This document shows positions 32,508 to 44,097 of a stretch of DNA of 64,000 nt, one piece after another. Origin of the DNA: Argyresthia goedartella (lineage: Eukaryota > Arthropoda > Insecta > Lepidoptera > Argyresthiidae); the NCBI GenBank assembly GCA_949825045.1, contig OX463807.1:33252749-33316748 (forward strand). The letters are read 5' to 3'. Both the position numbers and the translations under genes were made by a program. The stretch's first letter is position 1. Each line of letters begins with the position of its first letter. A model generated the notes under the pieces. It saw only the letters and a list, made by a program, of their open reading frames with translations. It was not told the origin of the DNA and searched no databases.

Positions 32508-32695
32508 TAACCTAACCTACCTATTGCCCAGATGTCGATTTCGGTAGCGTCACTGACCTAATAGTATTCTATTCTGACTAATAGGTAGGAAGGTTTCGTT
32601 CTGAAAACAGAGTTTTTTTGTTGTTTTTACATGTCCTAACCTAACCTAACCTACCTACTGCCCAGATGTCGATTTCGGTAGCGACATTGACCTAA
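32508..32695. repeat. Direct repeat of about 55 bp
   Basis: taacctaacctacctattgc plus the gatgtcgatttcggtagcg stretch at 32508-32561 recurs at 32638-32693 with few changes. The intervening DNA is unrelated. Confidence 0.65.
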
Positions 32696-33046
32696 TTAAT
32701 TGATTTCATCTGCAAATTTTAGAATAAAAACTATTCTACTTAACAAATATGTATATGATTTCGAATAATAGTAAAAAAAACAGTTATTTTGAGAAAATAT
32801 AGGAAAACAAATAGTAGTACAATAGATGTTTATTGTTACCGACATTATGAAGTTGAATGATTCGGAATTAATAACATTAGGAACAGAGAAGTTATTAATA
32901 GTGATTGTTAGGATGAAAAATTGTACTAACAAAATTCTCGGAGTTACAATAATCGAGGTAGAAATCTTAGGTTAACTTTGGCGCACCCGGAAAAAGTTCG
33001 TCCATCACGGGTCTCCAGTCTCGGAAATCAAATAGGTTTCAAACAT

Positions 33047-33366
33047 TAGTATGCGTAGTGTGTTTTCGGCCAATACAAATTAGTCCGAATGAAATTATGC
33101 GAGTATTATTCATTTTAAAAACTAAAATTATGGATAATGCCAAATATACCAAATAATTATTAGCCCAAACAATAGTATGCATAATGTGCTTTCGACAATA
33201 CAAATTAGTCCGACTGAAATTATGCTAATCGCGTACTATGCCAAAAAAGTAGTAGGCCAAAGTATTACTATGCGAAAATACTATTATGCCATAACAAATT
33301 ATGCCAAATCAATTATGCGAAACAATAATAGTCTAAATAACATTATGCGATCCAAGGGGATACCGT
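33047..33366. repeat. Degenerate 'attatgc(g/c)aaa' repeat region with a 125-bp duplication
   Basis: A 60-bp stretch (tagtatgcgtagtgtgtttt to gaaattatgcgag) at 33047-33107 recurs at 33172-33230. Downstream, the motif attatgc plus g/c and a-run recurs roughly every 15-20 bp to 33350. Mostly non-coding. Confidence 0.65.
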
Positions 33367-33757
33367 TTCAATAATATCATTGAATGATCTGTAATCGATG
33401 TATCCAGGATACCGATGAAAGCACTGTCAATTTTTAAATTAAAGTGGTCCAAACAATTACTGTCTCTGGTTGGTAAATAATGACCCGGCAATATGCCATA
33501 CATAGCCATCATGTCTAGATAAATAAGTCTGTTTTTACGTTCAACAGCTTTTTCTGTCGGTTTGCATTTGATATTTATATTAATATCTCAAGGTATTATA
33601 ATATTTTTAGAAAATTTAAGGGGGTAAGTGTGTGTTTAATGACTCAATAAAAGGTTCTATTAAATTTTAAATTCTATTAAAGGTTCATTTGAAGGTGAGT
33701 GATAAATTCCTAGAATTATTGTATCATCAAGAGCAATCTTTATATCCAGTTAGTTAT

Positions 33758-34108
33758 TACCTTGGTCCTGCAATCTGTTCTTCATTACCAGCATTTGGGC
33801 TGATGTACCTGCCTCCTGCTGATCAGCGGGATGAATGGATTTAGGCCTAAAAAATGAAACTGTATCTCCGTCGGTACATTCTGCAGGATAGCGTATTCAG
33901 GGCTAAAACAAAAATTAATAAAATCAATACGGATGAATACTGTAATGCTGCTGACTAGACCCAGGTACCTACCTAGCTATTATAACCTTGGTTATGCAAC
34001 CGTTCAGGAGGAACAGGAGTTCTTCGTAAGCATTTTGGGCAGATGATACCTGCCTGCTCATTACCAGCATGAGGGATTGATTTAGACCTCAAAAAATGAA
34101 TTTGTTTT
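33758..34108 (+). repeat. Diverged tandem duplication
   Basis: taccttggtcctgcaatctg, then attaccagcat, then the tgatgtacctgcctcctgct segment and gattta-ggcct-aaaaaatgaa at 33758-33865 recur in diverged form at 33980-34108 (ataaccttggttatgcaacc, tgatacctgcctgctcatta, gatttagacctcaaaaaatg). Confidence 0.55.
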
Positions 34109-34791
34109 GTATGCATCTACTATCACACAGACGACAGATTACCAAACATAATTTTGATTGAACCTGTGTCAAAATTAATTATGTACTTAATCATAATTAA
34201 CAGAGGGGAATCGGGTAATTTATGACGATGTAAATAAGACAACAATTCCAATGACAATTAAAAAACATCATCATTCAAAGTTGTCAAGAGATTAGAGACT
34301 TAATTTCACTTAATTACAATAAAAATAAGAGAGAATTTTCAATCATAATATAAAAATTAACCCTCGTTATGTCCTTACCTATTTAATGCGTCTGGTCGGA
34401 GAAGAAAAAAGTTTCATCTAAATGAGGTCGAATCCAAATATACCCTTTTTTCACCTTTGATTACAGTGGCTAATAGTATACTCTTAGCTTGCTATGCGCA
34501 AGCACATTTTTTTGGATCACATGTTTTAGGCACATAGCTATTCAATTATTCAGCCTACACGTGGGTATACAGCTTTTTATCTACACACGTATCATAAACC
34601 CTATTTACTGCGTCCAAAAGCCACACGTTACGACCAACATAATGATCAACTTCTTGGTAAAAACTAATTTCTTATCAGAATATTGGTACATCATGACCAT
34701 AATGTACCAAAATAGGTCAAATTATGACATTCAAATTTCGAACGCCATCGCCCGCCTGCGTGCCTCCCCTAGTTTGTCTGTAAAGTTGCAA
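34109..34791. other. No recognised gene
   Basis: A plus-strand frame at 34489-34794 overlaps sequence resembling part of repeat G ('tatctacacacgtatcataa' at about 34579) and is not considered coding. Confidence 0.4.
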
Positions 34792-34990
34792 TGATCAATG
34801 CCACAATGCCGGTCAAACATGCGGTTCCTGAACACATCAAAGAGAGCTTATGATGTGTGTGTAGATAAATTTGTGTATGTAACTGTACATAATTAGGCAT
34901 TAAAACTGTCAAGTGATATTATTATGACCCCACTCTCGAGTTTTAATGCCATCCATTATGTAGCAGTCACATAAACTACTATTTTGAATT
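34792..34990 (-). repeat. Dispersed repeat G, copy 2
   Basis: Reverse complement of 18221-18362 (gccacaatgccggtcaaaca, tcctgaacacatcaaagag, aactgtacataattaggcat, gtcacataaactacta), with an extra insertion near 34905-34955. Confidence 0.7.
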
Positions 34991-37799
34991 ATAATAATTT
35001 ATTGTTCTCATGTTCTCAATAGAACAAATTGTTGGAGATTATTTTAAAGTAGGTAGGTAAAAAAACACAAAATGAGTTGATTTATATCGTAAATATCCAA
35101 AAAAAAAAGTCAAGGAATTGACGTCGAAGATTCTACGTGTCGCAAAGTCTTCGGTACACAGTGGATCGACCCAAAACAAAAGGTCTCGTCCCCATACAAA
35201 TGGATCTTTAAAAACTAAAGTTTGAATTTTCGGACAAATAAAAGTGCTAATGCATCCCATATTCAAATAGTAGGTAGGTAGTTAAACTACCTACTAGTTA
35301 CGTTTTCAGCAGACGTATAAGTTTTGCATGTAGCTTATATCTTATTTTCTACTTTTGTAGCGATGTTTTGTTGCGATTAGACCTTAGATAATTATTTATA
35401 TTATTTTCGAATAAAACTTTCCTGTATTTTTTATTTTTTATACATATTATCCAAGGAGTTTGAAGTTTATTTTATGCAAAACGCAAAAAGATCACTCGCG
35501 GGAAACGCTAAGAAAATTTATGCGATTTGACGTTTACCGACACAAAGTATCAATCACGTGACTTTGGGCGCCAAACTATAATCGCATATATTTTGTGTTT
35601 TGTTTCGTTTTAGCGTGTAAGCGAAAGTAACTTTGTCGAGGCCCTCTGGAACTGATGATGAAGATGGCTACCGGACCTGCTCAATACTAGGTACTTCACA
35701 GGTCGCTTTATGATTACTTAAATTTACTACGATTGATATACATATGTACATATTTATATTTAAGTATAGGTATTACGTTACTCTATGATACATATCTAAA
35801 CAAAGACATCACTGATCAAGTATGAAATAATGATATTTCACGCTAAATACCTCAACAAATTGCGGCGAGAGCGTCGGACATACGTCCCAGCTCGAAGCCG
35901 TCTCGGACGGGACTGATGAGGGGGTGAGGCGTGAGGTGAGGTAGCGAATCAGCCGTGCAAAATTAATTTTAGTGGGAGAATAGTGATCGCCTGACTTTCA
36001 GGCTTCTTTTAGAGGGATAGGAATTAAAATGTTATAAAGAGTATAATATCGAATGTCTAGAAGAAAAACAGAGCAATATAATTGTATATTTTTTTATGAA
36101 ATTGAATAAAGACAGAGTGCATCATGTTAATACTAGTCGGCATATTAAAAACTTTTGATGAATGTGATAACCAGATTTTGTGGTAACTTTGTGATACTTT
36201 TCTATGGAGCAAAAATAATCAAATTGGGTTCCCACGTTATCGAATTCCAGTCGACACTCATGATTAACAAGCTACAATATTTTGCCTATTGAGAGATTTT
36301 CAAAAGGCTGTTTTGCTTCATGCATGAGCGTAGCGAGGGATTCGAAGTACTTCACTCGAGTTAAAAATAGTTGTAACTCTGTGGACACCGTTAATAGGAT
36401 AAAACACATTTTCCAAAAATGATTACGCTATTCTTGCAATTTTACATTTTTGGTAAGCTTTCACATATTTTTCACGGGATTTTGTAGGCAACGGATCTTG
36501 CACCAAAGTTTTTGCTTTGTTATAAAATGATCTGGAGTTAAATTCTAATTTTCACTACCTACTCGAGGAAGACTTCAGCTTATATAATAATATTACCAAA
36601 CGAAATTAGTTTTTACCTTTTTTATATTTTTTTTTAGTCTGCGTTGAGAATCGATCAATTTTTACTGATTGAATCTGACTTAGATTAGATAGAACTTATT
36701 GGTTATTTATTTATTCTGTGCTGAATACGCAAACAAAAACAAAACATACCAACATTTTCTTTTATTTGGTCCGTGTTTAGAGACCGATCTCTTTGGTGAT
36801 TTCGAATGTTTTTCATATTGATGGGTGGTCAGCAATTTCAACTTATGAAGATATTAGTTGATGCCCGCAACTTAATTTGCATTTTCCTAGGAATTACCAT
36901 TTACCGAGATAACGTTACCCTCCTTCTCGTGCAGTCGGATAAAAAGTATCCTATATGTTAATCTAGCTCATAAACTATAACTGTGCTAAATTACATAAAC
37001 TATCTCTGTGCTATTTTGTTAAAATCCATGTAGCTGCGTACGACATTATGGTCATCCTGACCTTTTTATAACGTTTGCCTATAACCCTCGATGGCAAAAT
37101 ATAGCAGATGCATTGTTACCCAGTTAAAAACCTTATGATCGCCACGATATTATAGCCAGATTTAAATTTGATTAAAATTGTATTACCAAGGGGTATGATG
37201 GAAAAGTGGCGTTTGCTAACGCCGGTGGTAACTGAGGGGTTAAGAGGAATATAGCTCTAAAAATGGACATTTGATAATACCCAGCGTCTTAACCCTTTCG
37301 TTCAAAATTATCAAACCTATTTACAAATATGAATCGTGATTTTGAACCTTATGCCATGCGAATAAGGTCAAAAACCTACAAAAAATTACTCGTATGGATA
37401 GTAGATACCAAAGTCAGGGGTAAAAGATCACAAGACAACAAATACTTAACAGCATCAAAATAATAGTCAAAGTTTTCCATTCCAGGACGTTTCGGAGTCA
37501 TTATATTGTAATTTCGCGCCATTTGTGAGCCAATTGTCCCGACATTTAACCATAATTGGCTATTATTTCTCCAGGGAATGGTCTGTCTGGCCTACGTTTA
37601 ATGTGCCTGAAACACTTTTAGGCTTAGTAAGCACAATTTTTCTCGTTCTGCAGTTGAGTTTCAGTAAGAGCAACTTTCAACTTGAAATGTGACAAAATGT
37701 CTCCCAATATGCCGCTTAAACGTGACGCTGCAACCTCCCAACATTCCCCGCGACATTCTACACATGCCCCGCGAGATTTTACTATGGTATTATATGGCT
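34991..37799. other. No recognised gene or element
   Basis: AT-rich DNA. Short minus-strand frame 35039-35266 resembles nothing known. No splice-consistent host exon or RT-like segment was recognised on reading both strands, though short exons could be missed. Confidence 0.4.
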
Positions 37800-38140
37800 T
37801 ATGTTTAAACGATCACCAAAAATGCACCTATTATACTAACAATATATTCGAAACGACCGCCAGAATTAGTAAGCGACCACCAAATTGTGTTTGGATAAAT
37901 GATCACCAAACTTCTTTTTGTGTTTTATGTGCTTAAGTTTATGTTTTAAATAATGTTTGTTATTCTGACATGTTCAACCTAACACGAAGGATAAAGGGGG
38001 CTTCAGTTCGCTCATCCCCTTTACTCTTTACCTAAGCTACCGCAGTATTTTGCCCTGATATTTTCTGCAACTTTTGGTGATCATTTACCTATTTTGGGTA
38101 GGAAAAAATATTTTGGTGGTCTTTTAAATTGTATTCGAAT
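37800..38140. repeat. 'gatcaccaaa' repeat region
   Basis: The motif ga(t/c)caccaaa recurs at about 37810, 37878 and 37901, and in reverse (ttttggtgatcattt) at about 38073 and ttttggtggtc at 38113. It is consistent with a decayed dispersed repeat. Class unknown. Confidence 0.45.
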
Positions 38141-38154
38141 AATATCTCGGGGCT

Positions 38155-38230
38155 CCGTGGTTCACGTGGAGTTCACGCTTTGCTTCTCAAACAGTAGACT
38201 TCGAATCCTGATCATTAGATATTAAATTTA
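38155..38230 (+). repeat. Possible tRNA-like SINE head
   Basis: ggggctccgtggttcacgtg, then about 35 nt later acttcgaatcctg (B-box-like). Degenerate and no body recognised. Confidence 0.35.
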
Positions 38231-38429
38231 TCTTAAGTAAAGATACGGATTTTCAGTATTTCGGATGACACGTATCAATATGAGAATACAGTATCGATAA
38301 ATATTTAATTTAAATATGAGGGCAAATCATAAAATATAAGGGAGGCTTATCTCCGAAACTAATGATGAAAAAATATTAAGAAATATATTTCTTAATTCGG
38401 ACAGGCATAACTGAGGAAAACAACAGTTT

Positions 38430-38492
38430 TTTGTTCGATGGTAGGATACCTTCGTACGCGAGTCTGACTCACACTTGGCCTTTTTTTTTGTT
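38430..38492 (+). repeat. Repeat C, terminal piece
   Basis: 'accttcgtacgcgagtctga' followed by the ctcacacttggcctttttt end matches the end of repeat C. Confidence 0.55.
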
Positions 38493-39124
38493 TCTATCTC
38501 AAACACGACAAAAGACTTAAACTTGAAAAAAAATACGTATGTTATGCCGAAGTAGGAATGGTACAACATTTGTGTAATGCCATTTAAGAGGAATTATTGC
38601 CAACTGCCACATTTACTTTTCGAACTGGAGCTCCGCCTAGTAAGAAAGGTGAAAGAAGAATACTGAATATTTCATTAGCTACCGTCTTTCTCATAATTTT
38701 TAAGAAATATGAGCAAAAGAGGTGGATACATTATGAACGGAATTTTCCAGAACTCCTGATTCACCATTGTTACCTCAACTACCCTCATATGTTATATAAA
38801 CACAATATGTGTTCCCTTTCTATATAGCGTTCACGTCAAACGTTCTAAAAATGTTGCTACAAACCTGATATAAACTGCGCGTATAATCTGTTTCAAAGGT
38901 ACAGTCAAGAGCTGAATGCATTATGCAAGAGGCTTTTCACAGCCATGTGTAGTGTACGGCAAAGCTCGCCTCTCAGAGCTGGCGAGGCCCAAAGCGATTT
39001 TTTAACAAAGAATTGTGTTGTGAGAAACGGCTTACGAAGATAAAGTCTTGCCGTTTAACTTATATGTACTGTACGCGAACCGAACCGCTGTGAATCCTAA
39101 AACAAACTCACAAACATGAACAGT
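38493..39124. other. No recognised gene
   Basis: The plus-strand frame at 38597-38827 has no recognisable domain. Confidence 0.35.
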
Positions 39125-39315
39125 TACGTACAGGCACAAACATTTGGCGCCACACTAGGATGCCCTGGGTCATGGGAACCAGTAATAGCGACATCACACA
39201 CATAGAAACATCCAAGACCTTGTGATTTTTCTTCTTCCTTCCAAGCCTGGAGTCGACCCCGCAACCTCCCGCCTGGGAGAGAGAGCCTCGGACCGCAACG
39301 TCACATAGGTTGTCA
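39125..39315 (-). repeat. tRNA-headed SINE
   Basis: Minus-strand head near 39315-39240 (gaggctctctctcccaggcg, B-box-like ggggtcgactccag), then a body ending in ctggttcccatgacccaggg and catcctagtgtggcgcc, as in the SINE copies at 45250 and 62519. Confidence 0.65.
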
Positions 39316-39929
39316 AACTGGTTAAACTTAGTTTAGCAACTCAGCAAAATATCGTCTAAAATAATCGTCTATACCGAACGTAGGAACCTTGCCTTTAGTA
39401 GATTAGCTGCGTCAGCAATCAACCTTTCCCGCTTAAACCTGGCTTGCTGGAAGATATCTCTTATTAGAGATAAGCTCGCCTTTGTGCAATATTTTTGTGT
39501 AACTCTTTTTTATATTATTTGTGTGCATTAAAGAAATTATGAATTATGAGTTATGCGTAAATCTCTAGCTAAGATACTACATACGCAGTATCTTATTATA
39601 TGTCTGTAGATACTACTCCTCCATGCCAAATGGACGCCTGTCACTGTCAGGCATTTTCCGTGTCATGTCACACACGCCTTGAAGTTAGTGTTCAGGGGAA
39701 TAGTAAAAAGAGCAAATAAAAAACTGATACTTGCGAATGGCCATGAAAATCGGAATTATCTGAAATGAGTGAAAAATATATTGAATTTCGAGAGAAAATT
39801 ACTGAATTCGGTATGTTAAAGATTTTCCAGGACATGAAACCATTTCGAGGTATTTGTGTTCTTTAATAAATAGAGTTATTCCCATTTAAATATATAACTG
39901 GATTACAGAAATTTCCGTTAAATACAGAA
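39316..39929. other. No recognised feature
   Basis: No frame or repeat I can support. Confidence 0.35.
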
Positions 39930-40728
39930 AGTCCTCTATATATAAACCCAAACCTAAGCTACGCCGAATCATGTAACAAATACAAACTACTGACTCTAAA
40001 AGACCGGCGTGTTATAGCCGATATGTCACTTCTGCATGATGTGTGCTCCGGTACTCTCGACTGCTCCCGTTTGGTCAATGATATTATCAGGTTATCTGTC
40101 CCGGCAAAACGTACCAGGCACACTCGTACTAAACTTTTTCACGTCCCTTACAACCGTACCAATTTTGCATCTAACTGTACTTGTCTCAGATTGCCTAATA
40201 CTTATAACAAACTTTTCTCAGACATTGATCCATTCTGCGCCAGTAAACCTATGTTTAAGCGGAAAGTAGCGCTGAAGTTATTAGAAGACGACAAAACTGT
40301 ATAGACTAACGCCATGTAAACCTACTCTTACCATCGCAACAATACAACTTTGTAGATTATTGATCGAATTAGAATACATCGAGTTTTTAGCTGTAATTGC
40401 CATTCATCTAAACACATAACACACACACAAACACAACAATACTAACTGATAAACACACACACACACACACACACCCATAAACAACCTTTCACACACACGC
40501 ATACACTGCACATATTACTGTACACTGTACCCTACAACATAATATGCACACAGATGTTTACTGTTTTTAAGTTACCTACCTACCTGTCTCTTTGAGTGTA
40601 CTCTCACCTGTTCTTATTTGACTATTTACATAGTGAAATCCTTAATTGGCCTAGTAATTTAATCTACATTCTTGTTTAATTTTATGTATGGCTGTGGATT
40701 TTTGTTCAATAAATAAATAAATAGTACT
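39930..40728 (+). pseudogene. LINE 3' end (ORF2 C-terminus and 3' UTR)
   Basis: The frame from about 39980 reads KYKLLTLKDRRVIADMSLLH and then DVCSGTLDCSRLV..I..SVP to a stop at 40304. This is the extreme C-terminus common to jockey-type LINE ORF2 proteins. The UTR holds a CA microsatellite (40420-40475) and ends in (AATA)n at 40710-40726. A 5'-truncated copy, distinct from LINE-A to D. Confidence 0.7.
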
Positions 40729-41305
40729 CTAGCGTACTCATATCTCAGATGAAGGAAACTCTTTGGCTCATATTTCAATAGTTTCCCGTCTTGTCTAGAT
40801 CTCTCGTTTATGTAGTACAGTAAAGTGGTGAGATCTCAGATTATAGTCTTATTGAAACCCTAAGATTAGAACGAGGGAATCGTGTCTAGTGTAATATCGG
40901 GTTCAAGCTCCACTGAGGGAGACGATAAGCCACCTAAGACCTTGAACATTTCGACAGCATTCATGGTGGGTTTTTTTTATATTTTTACAATTGATATTAT
41001 TTGGAACCTGTGCTTATATAGGTAAAAACTCTAAGACTATGTAGTAAGTTAAGAGTTATGAACGTCTTATGCTCACTTTTCTGTTTTTTTTTTTGTTATG
41101 AATGTTCAATAGTTACATTTGAGTTGATGTTAATGACATTACTTTTTTACTATAAAAAACGTGTCACGTAAGCAGTACGGTACAGTTTACAATTTATCGA
41201 AAGTTTGTAAACTAACGAGAGAAAAAAGATTCGATTATAAACTAACGGTTTTGACAATCAAACATATACACATACAACCTATTTAAAGCTTCAACAGTAA
41301 CAATT
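40729..41305. other. No recognised gene
   Basis: A weak B-box-like gggttcaagctcc at 40899 has no convincing partner. Confidence 0.3.
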
Positions 41306-41309
41306 TCCA

Positions 41310-41940
41310 GGTTTGACTGGGATGGTTTGGGCATAAATGTGGATGGAAAACATCTCAAGCACCTCCGCTTTGCAGACGACATCGTTATACTCGCCGAAAC
41401 ACCAGGAGAACTGGAAAAGATGCTTAATGGTCTGTGCCACGCATCAATCCGGGTAGACCTTAAAATGAATTCGGATATGACCAAGGTTATGGGCACGACC
41501 GATATGTCTCAATCTCCGATCACAGTTGACGGCCGAGCGATAGAGCAAGTGGAGGAGTAAAACTACCTAGGGCAGATCATTAAACTTGGACGAGACCCAT
41601 TGGCCCGAGAGATCGACCGAAGATTACAACGTGCGTGGGCAGCCTTCGGAAAGCTCAAGGATTTCTTCCACTCTAAGATCCCTCAAACACTCAAGACTAG
41701 AGTCTACAATTAGTGTGTTCTCCCGGTGATGATTTTCGCTTGCGAAGCATGGACTCTCACTGTTGGGATGATGCACAAACTGAAAGTCACACAAAGAGCG
41801 ATGCTCGGAGTATCCCGTCGCGACATGCTACAGAACGAACTCATTCGCCAACGCACCAAAGTTACCGATGTAGGGAAAAATCTGTCGCAGAAACTACGGA
41901 AGATGAGGCTCTAAAGTTCTGTCCTGGACGCCCCTACAGG
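41310..41940 (+). pseudogene. RTE-like LINE fragment (RT catalytic and thumb region)
   Basis: GINVDGKHLKHLRFADDIVI carries the FADD catalytic motif typical of RTE-type RT, followed by AETPGELEKMLN. A TAA at 41558 and another stop near 41711 interrupt it. Between them NYLGQIIKLGRDPLAREIDR and AWAAFGKLKDFF continue the same frame family, then FACEAWTLTVGMMHKLKVTQ. Both ends are truncated, so it is inactive. Confidence 0.8.
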
Positions 41941-42085
41941 AAAGAGAAATTCCAAATTCCAAATTCCAAATGTCTTTATTACTGTAGATATTTACATATA
42001 CTTAGCAATCGTGATTTTTTTCCACTTCTCTACATTGGACCACTGTGGGAGAAGAAGGGCGTAGAAACTAGACGATATAGCGGTA
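41941..42085 (-). repeat. LINE-D family 3' UTR end
   Basis: Minus strand: ctagtttctacgcccttctt, cccacagtggtccaatgtag, ctacagtaataaagacattt and a tail of TTGGAAT-type units (41945-41968 plus strand). Strongly 5'-truncated insertion directly abutting the RTE-like fragment. Confidence 0.8.
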
Positions 42086-42289
42086 TATATTGATATTAAT
42101 ATTATGATCTACTTTTTCTTATATTTAAATTTTATTATTGATATAATATGTATTTTTTTTTTTCTTATTTATATTTAAACATTTTAAATAAACGTGTTCA
42201 AAATAATTTGAAACTTGTAATAGTGTTTTAAAGTAACACATTATTGTGTTTACTGACTTATATAACGTGCAAATGAAATGAGCAAACTG

Positions 42290-42572
42290 TCTACTCCCAT
42301 TTATATAAAATCATGTTGGTAAACTTAGTCTAGACCCCCAGGACAAGTCTTACTTAGTGTGGGGTCTGTTATTAATCACTATTTTTGTTAAAGCTATGCT
42401 TAAGTACATTTGTATCGTATGTGCATATTAGTAAACTAAACTGAAAATCTAGTGTACTTTATACTGTAGTAATGTTAACTGTTACTGTTTGTTAATTTAC
42501 CCACATAGTATTTGATAAGTTGTGCTATGAGAAATAAATAAATTGTGTCTTTGTCTTTGTCTTTGGGGCACA
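42290..42572 (+). repeat. LINE 3' UTR and tail, family unassigned
   Basis: Non-coding, ending gagaaataaataaattgtgt followed by (CTTTGT)n at 42544-42565, the look of a LINE 3' terminus with a polyadenylation signal. Differs from the LINE-D UTR. Confidence 0.5.
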
Positions 42573-42959
42573 ACATTTTCCTCTTTGGAAGGAGACCCTT
42601 CCAAACGTCCAAACTTCCAAACAGACGTCTCTTTAAAGATTCACTTTGAGAAAAAAAAAATCAAGAACTTCAACGTAATTTTTAAAGACCTATCTAAATA
42701 CACCCCATCAGGGGCCATTAAGTTTACACCAACGGTATCCTTATTAACAATGCTCAATCTTAACACATTGCATGTAGAAGTAAAAAGGACAGCAACTGAA
42801 CAATGGTACAGAATGGAAATGAAAAAAGAATAGAAAGGCAACTCTATAGACACAGGTTATGCCTCCATTGTAGAAACGTCAGGTGGAAAGTTGGCAATGC
42901 TGTTGGCAAACAACGATCTGATGAAGAAGGAAATAAGATTCGATAAGAAATATTGAATA

Positions 42960-43930
42960 AAACAAGAGAAAATTGGGAAATAAAAACAGACCAGCCGGTT
43001 GTCACTTGCTTCACGGATGTCTCAAGAACAGAGAACACAAAACTATCAGGAGCTGGTTTTTGCATCATGGCAGCAATAAACAAGACAAATCAATTGCTTT
43101 GAGGCTATATGCCAGCGTGTTCCAAGCGGAAATCTATGCCATAATGGAATGCGCTGAAGCACTAAGGGAAACAGCAGAAATCAAAAACAGTAGTAACTCA
43201 TTCTGACAGTCAGGCAGCTTTAAAGGCGCTTAGGCAACTAAGGAATAAATCTGCACTATTAAAAGAGTGAAAGGCCAGTCTTAACTCTTTGGAAAGAACA
43301 TCAGAACTAATTATCGCATGGATCCCCGGTCATGAAGGGATTCGCGGTTACGAAAAAGCAGATGAGCTGGCAAGAAACGGCGCTGATGAGCGTTTTATTT
43401 TACTAGAACCAAGATAACCTATATCAGCGATTGTCATAAAGAACATGATAGCTACGCGAGATGAAAACCAAGAATGGAAGGACACCAAAGACTGTAGACA
43501 GTGTTGTACTATGTTTATCTTAATTAATCTTGGTGTAGAAAACATAGCAATGTTATGGTGGCAGGTCACTGCAAATTAAACATCTATCATTATTAAGGCT
43601 CGTACAGAACCCATCATGCCCTCACTGTGACTTGGAGGAAAGTAGCCAGCACTTCTTGGAAGAATGCGTAATGTATACAAATATAAGATGGCGAATACCA
43701 GGGGTGGATAAGATTAAAGCAGATGATTTGTCAAACTTACAGTTTAGCGACATCCTAGAATTCATTAAACGAACAAGAAGATTTGGGGAGGAACATCTGT
43801 TGAACCAACAGCAACCAGTGCCCAAACACTGGGAATTGGGTGAAATAGTCACGATGGAGGACCGATCACCTGCCTGTGGTTCAGCGGGCGTCGCATCTCA
43901 TAATCATCATCAAAGACACCTAAGATAAGT
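42960..43930 (+). pseudogene. I/R1-type LINE remnant: RNase H and C-terminal zinc region
   Basis: In shifting frames: PVVTCFTDVSRTENTKLSGA (first Asp of RNase H, about 43000), VTHSDSQAALKALRQLRN (about 43190), then SELIIAWIPGHEGIRGYEKA and DELARNGADE (about 43305-43395). These are the hallmark motifs of the RNase HI domain in I/R1-type LINE ORF2. Near 43615-43650, CPHCDLEESSQHFLEEC is the C-terminal CCHC-like finger, in the frame that runs to 43928. Many stops, so inactive. Confidence 0.75.
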
Positions 43931-44034
43931 TTAATGAAAATCTTTTTTTTTTGGTTTCAGTTAATTTTATTTTTGTATAAAAATCGTAATGCGGTTTACA
44001 AAATACATCTACATACCAAGTTTAATAAAGATTT

Positions 44035-44097
44035 CGGAGTAAAGACCGACGGATGGACAGACGGACAGACAGACTTGACGAAACTATAAAAAGGAGA
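44035..44097 (+). repeat. GACGGACAGACAGAC-type repeat piece
   Basis: aaagaccgacggatggacag, then gacggacagacagacttgac, ahead of the LINE-B terminus. Resembles a common non-coding insect repeat end. Class unknown. Confidence 0.4.

Noticed and set aside
32635..32660. (CCTAA)3-like run resembling insect telomeric TTAGG repeats.
   Set aside because: Only three units, embedded in a local direct repeat that also has single CCTAA units. Common in such genomes by chance or as part of repeats.
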